Assembly: GCA_023228745.1 (NCBI GenBank)
Contig: JALOAP010000117.1
Span: 1 to 8,141, forward strand
Direction: 5' to 3'
DNA from: Dehalococcoidia bacterium
GTDB taxonomy: Bacteria; Chloroflexota; Dehalococcoidia; Tepidiformales; Tepidiformaceae
DNA: 8,141 nucleotides
Within the stretch, counting starts at the first letter, position 1; each line of letters opens with the position of its first letter. A model generated the notes under the pieces. The model saw nothing but the letters and a program-made list of their open reading frames with translations. It ran no database searches and was not told the DNA's origin. This document shows, one piece after another, positions 1 through 4,664 of this stretch. A program made the translations under genes and the position numbers.

Positions 1-675
1 GATTACGCCTCCATCATCGAATACACCCTGAAGCGCGGTGGCCACGAAGTCGTTGTTGCCCTCTCCAGTGCAGCCGCACTCGGTTTCTGTCGGCGTAAGC
101 GGCCCGAACTCGCGCTCCTTGATATACGCCTCCCCGACGGGTCCGGCTACGAGCTCTGCAAGACCCTTCGCAAGGCCAACCCCGAGCTGCCCGTCCTCTT
201 TCTCTCCTCGCTCGATTCGCCAGCCTCCGTCGTGGAGGGCCTCCAGCAGGGGGGCGACGACTACGTCACGAAGCCGTTCCACCCCTCGGAGCTGCTCGCG
301 CGGGTAGCCGCCGTCACGCGTCGCACCGGGCGCGCTTCCACCGGCTCCGCCGAGGCCGCACCCACCATCGAAGCCAGTGGGTTCGTCGTGGATCTCGATG
401 CGGCCACCGCCCGCTTCCTGGGCCAGGACATCCCCTGCACCCCCACCGAGATCGAAATTCTCGCCGAACTCCTCACCTATCCCGGCGAGGTCCTCAGCTA
501 CCAGTTCCTCACCAACAAGATCTGGGGCTACAGCAACGTCCACGACTCCACCATGCTCAAGGGCCACGTCAGCGCGTTGCGGCGCAAGCTGCGAGAGGCG
601 GGTGTGCCCGAGCATCTCGTCCAGACCGTGCACAACGTTGGCTATACCTTCATGCCCGAGATGGACGGAGAGTAG
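1..675 (+). CDS. OmpR/PhoB-family response regulator, 5' truncated by window
   Basis: This is a two-component transcription factor: a receiver phosphorylated on Asp by a partner histidine kinase controls a C-terminal winged-helix DNA-binding domain. The frame is open from base 1, so the start lies outside the window; 224 residues are visible, close to the usual full length, so only a few N-terminal residues are missing. In visible numbering the receiver spans about 1-105, with phosphoacceptor D41 in LLDIRLPDGSGYEL, switch S69 in LFLSS, and the conserved K91 in DDYVTKPF. The winged helix spans about 127-218: LTPTE-like entry (TPTEIEILAELL), recognition helix around TMLKGHVSALRRKLRE, and the wing VHNVGYTF. 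This is the only regulator in the window with a complete visible phosphorylation site. It ends 2 bp before the next regulator, so the two are almost certainly co-transcribed. The cognate kinase and the target genes cannot be read from the sequence. Confidence 0.95.
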   Translation, partial: DYASIIEYTLKRGGHEVVVALSSAAALGFCRRKRPELALLDIRLPDGSGYELCKTLRKANPELPVLFLSSLDSPASVVEGLQQGGDDYVTKPFHPSELLARVAAVTRRTGRASTGSAEAAPTIEASGFVVDLDAATARFLGQDIPCTPTEIEILAELLTYPGEVLSYQFLTNKIWGYSNVHDSTMLKGHVSALRRKLREAGVPEHLVQTVHNVGYTFMPEMDGE

Positions 676-677
676 CA

Positions 678-1358
678 ATGCGCCTCGCAGTCGTGGAATC
701 CGGCGACCTCGCCGGCGAAGTCCTCAGTTTCGCTGCCCGCAACCAGTCGCACAGCGTCGTTTCACTGCAGTCCATTGAGCAGCTTATGGCGCCACTCCCC
801 TTCTCTCCCGCAGCCGTCGCCGTTTTCGAACCACCGGCGAGGCCCGTGGAGCCGGCCCACCTGGCCAACATCCGTACCGCTCTGCCCGAGGCGGCCGTCG
901 TCGTCGTCAGCCACACCGCTTCATCAGGAGACCGCACCCGGCTGCTGCGCGCGGGCGCTCACGATGTACTCAGTTCGCCGGTCAATCCCTTCGACCTGCT
1001 GCTGAAGCTCTCCACCTGGTCCGAGCGCCCCGGCGCAAGCGAGGCCTCCGAATTACGAGTCGAGCTCTCGGACCTCGTGGTCGATGCCGAGCGTTACCGC
1101 GCATCGAAGAACGGTAAGGCACTCAGCCTCACGCCGCTGGAGCTGCGCATCCTCTACTGCCTGGCTGCACATTCGCCCAACCTCACACCAGCCGAGCGGC
1201 TGCTCTCGTTTGGCTGGGGCATGCTGGAAGACCCGGACACCTCGCTCATCCGCACCCACATCTGTCACCTTCGCCGCAAGCTGGAAAAGGCCGGTGGAAA
1301 AGCGTTCGTCATCAAGTCCAAGCACACGCTCGGTTACACCCTGGTCATCGATCCCTGA
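678..1358 (+). CDS. OmpR-like winged-helix regulator with degenerate receiver domain
   Basis: A 226-residue protein with response-regulator layout. Residues 1-115 form a receiver-like alpha/beta domain and residues 127-226 a Trans_Reg_C winged helix (LTPLELRILYCLAAH, then IRTHICHLRRKLEKAG, then the wing TLGYTLVID). Aligned with the regulator just upstream, the phosphoacceptor position falls at F50 (with E51 beside it), the acidic pocket is only E7, and the conserved Lys is replaced by S99/S100; the switch S78 is kept. Phosphorylation by a standard histidine kinase is therefore unlikely, while DNA binding looks intact. A pseudo-receiver working as a dimerisation or ligand-sensing module is an inference. 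The ATG lies 2 bp after the upstream stop, and GGAGAG at about 668-672 serves as its ribosome site inside the previous gene's end, so translational coupling is likely. Confidence 0.9.
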   Translation: MRLAVVESGDLAGEVLSFAARNQSHSVVSLQSIEQLMAPLPFSPAAVAVFEPPARPVEPAHLANIRTALPEAAVVVVSHTASSGDRTRLLRAGAHDVLSSPVNPFDLLLKLSTWSERPGASEASELRVELSDLVVDAERYRASKNGKALSLTPLELRILYCLAAHSPNLTPAERLLSFGWGMLEDPDTSLIRTHICHLRRKLEKAGGKAFVIKSKHTLGYTLVIDP

Positions 1359-1393
1359 CGCCCGCCCCCACTTCGGTTCAACAGCTTCCGAAC

Positions 1394-1422
1394 AGGGCTC
1401 CCGCAAGTTGCGCGGGAGCCCT
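1394..1422 (+). terminator. Perfect 11-bp hairpin, possible terminator or attenuator
   Basis: AGGGCTCCCGC (1394-1404) and GCGGGAGCCCT (1412-1422) are perfect inverted repeats around a 7-nt loop AAGTTGC. The hairpin sits 36 bp after the second regulator's stop and just before the glycosyltransferase ribosome site. The tail CTGATTTGG has only a short T run, so termination may be weak or partial; an attenuator or a processing/stability hairpin is equally possible. Confidence 0.6.
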
Positions 1423-1429
1423 CTGATTT

Positions 1430-1433
1430 GGAG
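1430..1433 (+). promoter_or_regulatory. Ribosome binding site fixing the glycosyltransferase start
   Basis: GGAG lies 6 nt before ATG 1440. A longer reading from TTG 1428 would place this motif inside the coding sequence and leave only the hairpin arm upstream, so the ATG is the better start. Confidence 0.65.
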
Positions 1434-1439
1434 CGCCAA

Positions 1440-2231
1440 ATGCTGTCCGCCGCTCATGCCCACTCCCCGGTCGGCCCCATCCCGGTCTTCAATGGCGGCG
1501 CGGCCGATGCCGTCCGCTTCTGCCTCGACGCCGTGAAATCTGGCGACGGTGCCTGGGTGGCCACCGCCAATCTCGACTACGTCGCACTCGCGCGGCGCGA
1601 TCCCGAGCTCCGGGCCCTGCTCCGTGAGGCAACCCTCGTCGTCGCTGATGGTGCACCCGTCGCCTGGCTCGCCCGCATCTCCGGCGCGAGCCGCGCACGT
1701 CGCGTTGCCGGCGTCGACCTTGTCTGCCACATCTTCGCCTCCGCTGCACACCCCCTGCGGGTCGTGCTATACGGCTCCACTTCCCCGATCGCGCACGCTG
1801 CCGCCCGCCACCTGGAACAGACCTACCCGGCCGTGCGTGTTGTTGGCGTCGTCTGTCCGCCATTCACCGAGCTCTCCGGTCCGGAGAGGGAGGCAGAGTG
1901 TGCGCTGCTCCAGGACCTCGCCCCGGACGTTGTCCTCGTCGCCCTCGGCTGTCCAAAGCAGGAGCAGCTTATCGTCCGCTACCGTGCAGCCTGCCCCGCC
2001 GCCGTCTGGATCGGTGTGGGAGGAACCTTCGACTTCTTCGCTGGCCACCGCCGGCGCGCGCCAGGATTGGTCCAGCGCCTTGGCGGGGAGTGGCTTATCC
2101 GCCTCGCGCAGGAACCACGCAGGCTCTGGCGCCGCTACCTCTTGCACGACATCCCGGCGCTCATCGCGGTCGCCCCCTCCTGCATGGGAACGCGAATCCG
2201 CGGGCGGCCAACTTCACCCGCAACTGAATGA
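1440..2231 (+). CDS. WecG/TagA/CpsF-family glycosyltransferase
   Basis: A 263-residue protein of the GT26 family, which adds a sugar (N-acetylmannosamine(-uronic acid) in the known cases) to a lipid-linked carrier during teichoic-acid, enterobacterial common antigen or exopolysaccharide synthesis at the inner face of the membrane. Family motifs run in order: TANLDY (42-47), VVADGAPVAWLARISG (67-82), RVAGVDL (88-94), LGCPKQE (169-175), GVGGTFDFFAGHRRRAP (192-208) and the C-terminal EWLIRLAQEPRRLWRRY (217-233). T42 and D70 have the same spacing as the Thr/Asp pair reported, as I recall, to be catalytic in Thermoanaerobacter TagA. The basic Arg-rich C-terminus fits the membrane-targeting appendage of this family. 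The start is ATG 1440 with GGAG 6 nt upstream. No other polysaccharide gene is visible, so the sugar and acceptor cannot be named. A surface-polymer role linked to the flanking regulators is inference. Confidence 0.93.
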   Translation: MLSAAHAHSPVGPIPVFNGGAADAVRFCLDAVKSGDGAWVATANLDYVALARRDPELRALLREATLVVADGAPVAWLARISGASRARRVAGVDLVCHIFASAAHPLRVVLYGSTSPIAHAAARHLEQTYPAVRVVGVVCPPFTELSGPEREAECALLQDLAPDVVLVALGCPKQEQLIVRYRAACPAAVWIGVGGTFDFFAGHRRRAPGLVQRLGGEWLIRLAQEPRRLWRRYLLHDIPALIAVAPSCMGTRIRGRPTSPATE

Positions 2232-2268
2232 CAACCTGACTGCCCCTCTACAACCTGTTTACAGCCTG
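2231..2268 (+). repeat. Spaced direct repeats, candidate OmpR/PhoB-type operator
   Basis: ACAACCTG occurs at 2231-2238 and 2250-2257, and a one-mismatch copy ACAGCCTG at 2261-2268. The last two start 11 bp apart (one helical turn), the spacing typical of direct-repeat sites bound head-to-tail by PhoB-like winged helices; the first is 19 bp away. The repeats begin at the last base of the glycosyltransferase stop. Regulatory function is inference. Confidence 0.35.
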
Positions 2269-2566
2269 CGACCAATCATTCTCCCCACTCTTGCGCTACC
2301 GACGCCGGTTCTACCGGTCACAAGCCAGCAATGGGTGAGTCCCGACTTCCAGCCTGGGGGAGCCACCTTCGTGTCGAAGCCCGTCGCCGGCAGCCTCATT
2401 CGCCCCAGCGCAGTTCGCCACACAGGGGCCACCGCGGGCGCTCAAGGATCGCGTCCCGTGTACGCCCGTGAGGACTCACTGCTCCTGACCCGGGGACCGG
2501 TCCCCGTTCGCAGCACCGAGACCCGCCCCGAACGCTGGAGATCCAGTCAATGAAGCAGGTAGCCAG
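2232..2566. other. 335-bp gene-free intergenic region
   Basis: I see no convincing gene in this gap between the glycosyltransferase and the third regulator, apart from the short candidate upstream ORF at its right edge. It holds the ACAACCTG-type repeats at its left edge, a small 5-bp hairpin CCGGT-TCT-ACCGG (2305-2317) and the 16-bp palindrome near the right end. No clear -35/-10 pair and no riboswitch family could be recognised by eye. Its length is unusual among the compact genes here and suits a promoter or leader for the downstream regulator. Confidence 0.6.
2491..2506. promoter_or_regulatory. 16-bp perfect palindrome, candidate operator
   Basis: CGGGGACCGGTCCCCG reads identically on both strands with no spacer, 61 bp before the annotated start of the third regulator. 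A site for a dimeric DNA-binding protein is the simplest reading. As RNA it could form only a tight hairpin with a few loop bases, without a T tail, so it is unlikely to be a terminator. Confidence 0.4.
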
Positions 2567-3352
2567 ATGCCATCAATCGTGGAACCCATGCAAGCCCGGC
2601 AACCGTCCGACAGGGTGACCGGCTCGTCGGACTCCGCCCCTGATGGGCCAGCGGACCTCCTCACCTTCGTGCTGCACCGGAGGCCCTATCCCGCCGCGGA
2701 AATCATCTCCATGCTGATGCACCAGGGGCTCAGCGTTACGGACCGCCCCCTCGATGAGCAGTCTCTCGAGCTGGTGCGCCAACTCGACCCCTTCATCATC
2801 ATCATTGCGGTTGAGACCGGAGAGGAACGCGACGTCGAGGTCGTCCGCTCGCTGCGGCAACATAGTGATGCCTACATCATCATGCTCATCCGCAAGCCGG
2901 ATCCCCAGGCCATGGCCCAGGTTATCGAGGCAGGCGCCGACGTCTTCGTTCGCGAATCCGATGGTATCGCCGTCCTTGAAGCCTTCGTCCGCAGCTTCGC
3001 GCGCCGCGACCTCGGAGCCACCGCACACCGCACCCCGTCGAACGTCGTCGGAGACCTGGTGCTCCGCCCGGCACAGCGGCTCGTGGAATGCCAGGGCAAA
3101 AGTGTCCGGCTCACCGCACTCGAGTTCGCCATTCTCTCGGCCCTCGCGTCTGCCCCCGGCCAGGTCATGTCCCCCGCTCGCATCCTCGAGACTGCCGGGA
3201 TCGCTGACCCCCGGCCATCTGCCGTGAGCCAACTCAAAGTCCATGTCCTCCGCATCCGCCGTAAGCTTCGGGAGATCTGCCCCGAACACGAACACATCGT
3301 CAACCTGCGCGGTACGGGCTACATGCTGGACCGGATTGATCGTTCGGATTGA
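2567..3352 (+). CDS. OmpR-like winged-helix regulator with degenerate receiver domain
   Basis: A 261-residue protein with an approximately 30-residue polar N-terminal extension, a receiver-like domain (about 31-145) and a winged helix (about 162-257: VGDLVLRPAQRLVECQG, LTALEFAILSALAS, recognition helix SQLKVHVLRIRRKLRE, wing LRGTGYMLDRI). In the receiver, the strand that should end in the phosphoacceptor Asp reads FIIIIA, placing A81 at that site; the acidic pair is replaced by H37/R38, the switch Thr by I108 and the Lys by R129 in FVRESD. All phosphotransfer residues are therefore lost, while the DNA-binding half is well kept. The start is uncertain: ATG 2567 has a weak AGG upstream, ATG 2588 is possible, and GTG 2615 overlaps the stop of a small upstream ORF. 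It is likely a phosphorylation-independent regulator; the signal is unknown. A terminator-like hairpin follows at 3455. Confidence 0.9.
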   Translation: MPSIVEPMQARQPSDRVTGSSDSAPDGPADLLTFVLHRRPYPAAEIISMLMHQGLSVTDRPLDEQSLELVRQLDPFIIIIAVETGEERDVEVVRSLRQHSDAYIIMLIRKPDPQAMAQVIEAGADVFVRESDGIAVLEAFVRSFARRDLGATAHRTPSNVVGDLVLRPAQRLVECQGKSVRLTALEFAILSALASAPGQVMSPARILETAGIADPRPSAVSQLKVHVLRIRRKLREICPEHEHIVNLRGTGYMLDRIDRSD

Positions 3353-3454
3353 ACTCAGGCTCCGCATCCACGCTGCCCGGGACGATGTATTCCACTCTGC
3401 GGCGGCGCCGGGACTAGGCGCTCCAGACGGAGTTTATGGCCCGCCGCTAACCCG

Positions 3455-3475
3455 ACGCGCAGTTCACGCGTTTTT
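3455..3475 (+). terminator. Likely intrinsic terminator
   Basis: ACGCG (3455-3459), 7-nt loop CAGTTCA, CGCGT (3467-3471), running straight into a TTTTT tract (3471-3475). It lies about 100 bp after the third regulator's stop and 41 bp before the next start. The stem is short (5 bp plus a G-T pair), so strength is uncertain. Confidence 0.5.
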
Positions 3476-3515
3476 CGGATGAGAACAAGGGCTTCGGCGC
3501 GTAGAGAGCAGGCGT

Positions 3516-3893
3516 ATGGATTCCCACAGCACCCACTCGGCACCTGTCCGAGATGGACTGCGCGCGGCGCTGCAACTCTCCGACCAGGTCGCACGCCTGG
3601 GCCCTTATGCGCTCACGAACCAGAGCCGTGCCGAACACGCCGCCCAGCAGGTTGTACACGCATTCGAGACCATCAGCGCCTACCGGGCCGCGGACGCATC
3701 CCTCCGGGCCGTCTGCGTCGATGCCCTTATGCGGCTGAAAAAGCTACTCTCGACGCCCTCAACGGTGCGTACGGTCCCCGGCCACGCGCACGACAGCATC
3801 CTTGGGGACCTGGCCACGCTCGAACATCACGTAGCCGGCCTCATCCGTGGGCACCAGGAACCACTCGATCATCGTGGCCGCCGGCGCTCCTAA
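3516..3893 (+). CDS. Hypothetical protein, predicted helical
   Basis: A 125-residue protein that I do not recognise. The codons show the local preference for C/G at the third position, and the frame reads as plausible amphipathic helices (about 12-29, 35-56, 58-78 and 93-110), with a His/Arg-rich tail. It contains one Cys (C67), no signal peptide, no membrane segment and no catalytic motif. A purine-rich GAGAGCAGG precedes the ATG by 3 nt or so, a close but usable ribosome site. It stands alone between a terminator-like hairpin and the tRNA-Ser gene. A small non-coding interval with a chance ORF is the main alternative, although the codon pattern argues for a real gene. Confidence 0.55.
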   Translation: MDSHSTHSAPVRDGLRAALQLSDQVARLGPYALTNQSRAEHAAQQVVHAFETISAYRAADASLRAVCVDALMRLKKLLSTPSTVRTVPGHAHDSILGDLATLEHHVAGLIRGHQEPLDHRGRRRS

Positions 3894-3918
3894 GAGGCCG
3901 GTATCAGAGGCCGGTATC
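3893..3918. repeat. 13-bp perfect tandem duplication upstream of tRNA-Ser
   Basis: AGAGGCCGGTATC occurs twice head-to-tail (3893-3905 and 3906-3918), beginning at the last base of the hypothetical gene's stop codon. The second copy contributes TATCCT (3915-3920), a possible -10 element for the tRNA, but no matching -35 is obvious. It may be a simple slippage duplication. Confidence 0.7.
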
Positions 3919-3958
3919 CTTGCCCCGCGGCCCGCGGCGACCCAGAATCGAGGGACAC

Positions 3959-4044
3959 GGAGAGGTGGCCGAGTGGCTTAAGGCGCGCGTCTTGAAAACG
4001 CGAGGGCGAAAGCCCCGGGGGTTCGAATCCCTCCCTCTCCGCCA
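3959..4044 (+). tRNA. tRNA-Ser (anticodon UGA), CCA encoded
   Basis: A class II tRNA. Acceptor arm GGAGAGG (3959-3965) pairs perfectly with CCTCTCC (4034-4040), followed by discriminator G and encoded CCA (4042-4044). The D-arm region has GGCCGAGTGG. Anticodon stem CGCGT/ACGCG (3986-3990/3998-4002) encloses loop CTTGAAA with anticodon TGA at 3993-3995. A long variable arm GGGC-GAAA-GCCC follows, then a T arm with loop TTCGAAT (4022-4028). The long variable arm and the UGA anticodon identify a serine acceptor reading UCN codons, mainly UCA. Confidence 0.97.
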
Positions 4045-4103
4045 CCCGTGCGCGGTGCTCCTGCCGCGCTATCCCCTGCACTGGAACTTCGTGGACAAAC
4101 AAA

Positions 4104-4130
4104 GAAGGGAGACCACCGGTCTCCCCCTTC
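4104..4130. terminator. Bidirectional terminator-like hairpin
   Basis: GGGAGACC (4107-4114) and GGTCTCCC (4118-4125) form a perfect 8-bp stem around ACC; outer GAA (4104-4106) and TTC (4128-4130) can pair across a small CC bulge. It lies between the tRNA-Ser end and the stop of the convergent zinc-ribbon gene. On the minus strand the stem is followed by TTCTTTGTTTG, a T-rich tail, so it should serve the zinc-ribbon gene best; on the plus strand the tail is weaker. Confidence 0.65.
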
Positions 4131-4153
4131 GCTTCACTGCCTGTTCCCGTTCG

Positions 4154-4378
4154 TCAGGAAAGGTTCTCGCGAGCCTTCCTGCCCCGGTACCGGGAACCGT
4201 TGAGACTGAAGCTGTCGTTATCCCACATCAGCTCTTCGCTCGAATTCCGGAACGCCCGCTTCGCGCCACAGCGCTTGCAGTAGCCGCCACTATGCGACCC
4301 GTTCGGTGTTTCGATAACCCAGTGATGCCGGCAGATAGCTGAAACCCCTGTCGCTTCAGCCGCATCCAGTCGTGCCAT
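4154..4378 (-). CDS. Small zinc-ribbon protein (CxxH...CxxC)
   Basis: A 74-residue protein with one compact treble-clef or zinc-ribbon-like core: ICRHHWVIETPNG (15-27) and GGYCKRCGAKRAF (31-43). C16 with H18 or H19, and C34 with C37, are the probable zinc ligands. A tail with MWDND (51-55) and a basic C-terminus (RYRGRKARE) follow. I recognise the C-H-W-[VI]-E-x-PNG-S-x-G-x-CKxCG pattern from small uncharacterised proteins in Actinobacteria and Chloroflexota (memory, not a search). Their function is unknown to me; nucleic-acid binding is possible. The start is ATG 4378, after GGAGGGAG about 11 nt upstream; the frame stays open further upstream, but that stretch is low-quality Arg/Gly/Ser sequence lying over the structured leader, so the longer 170-residue reading is rejected. 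The gene is divergent from mrp and convergent with the tRNA. Confidence 0.85.
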   Translation of the reverse strand: MARLDAAEATGVSAICRHHWVIETPNGSHSGGYCKRCGAKRAFRNSSEELMWDNDSFSLNGSRYRGRKARENLS

Positions 4379-4664
4379 TCCGTTTTCTACTCCCTCCGGC
4401 TTACTCCCTTCGTAAGCCTGGTATCCGTTCCGACGAGACCTTATCCCGGTCTCGCAAAAGAACGAGTAAATCGAACACGCGGAGATTACGCCGCATTTCC
4501 CGCCCACCCGCCCCCCGGGACGTCGCCTCAAGCGGAAAACTCTGCGGCGTGTCATACTTGTTTTTGAGGTGTCGCGCCGCGATGCAGGCCGCGTCCCCAG
4601 AGTTGAAGCCCCGCCGGGAGGTCCGGGCATCCCGGCCGAGAACCCGCGAAAGGTACTCTCCCGC
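4379..4664. other. 286-bp divergent intergenic region
   Basis: This separates the minus-strand zinc-ribbon gene from plus-strand mrp and must hold promoters for both. The left part is the paired-hairpin leader. The middle is GC-rich with a T-run at about 4559-4565. I could not identify convincing -35/-10 pairs on either strand. The last 95 bp form an in-frame upstream extension of mrp (open from GTG 4569) that does not resemble Mrp sequence. Confidence 0.55.
4398..4454 (-). promoter_or_regulatory. Paired-hairpin leader of the zinc-ribbon gene
   Basis: Read on the minus strand there are two perfect hairpins: CGAGACC-GGGATAA-GGTCTCG (4454-4434) and GGCTTAC-GAAGGGA-GTAAGCC (4418-4398), each a 7-bp stem with a 7-nt loop, separated by 15 nt. 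The GGAGGGAG ribosome site follows directly. Both loops carry GGGA. This looks like a folded 5' untranslated leader controlling translation of the zinc-ribbon gene. I cannot match it to a known riboswitch or protein-binding leader. Confidence 0.55.

Noticed and set aside
1053..1751. 232-residue minus-strand ORF across regulator 2 and the glycosyltransferase
   Set aside because: It overlaps two strong plus-strand genes antisense, with no family motif.
2320..2420. Possible riboswitch (GGGTGAGTCCC and GGGGGAGCCACC segments recalled c-di-AMP and cobalamin aptamers)
   Set aside because: The elements are in the wrong order and lack the conserved flanking helices; I could not fold it into any known class by eye. 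A covariance-model search would settle this.
1549..2553. 334-residue plus-strand ORF running through the glycosyltransferase into the gap
   Set aside because: It is in the wrong frame for the GT26 motifs, with Ser/Arg/Pro-rich shadow composition; its tail in 2232-2553 does not look coding.
2573..3367. 264-residue minus-strand ORF opposite the third regulator
   Set aside because: It mirrors a well-supported winged-helix regulator and has no recognisable domain.
3405..3421. 5-bp hairpin GCGCC-GGGACTA-GGCGC after the third regulator
   Set aside because: The stem is short, there is no T tail, and such stems are frequent by chance in this GC-rich sequence; the hairpin at 3455 is the better terminator.
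3926..3938. CCGCGG-C-CCGCGG near-palindrome before tRNA-Ser
   Set aside because: It is a low-complexity GC word with no spacing or context that suggests function.
3479..4342. 287-residue plus-strand ORF spanning the tRNA
   Set aside because: It reads through the tRNA-Ser gene and the antisense zinc-ribbon gene, with Arg/Pro-rich composition.
4569..4664. Upstream GTG start adding 32 residues to Mrp
   Set aside because: The extension is Arg/Pro/Gly-rich, unlike Mrp, and ATG 4665 is adjacent to the DUF59 domain.
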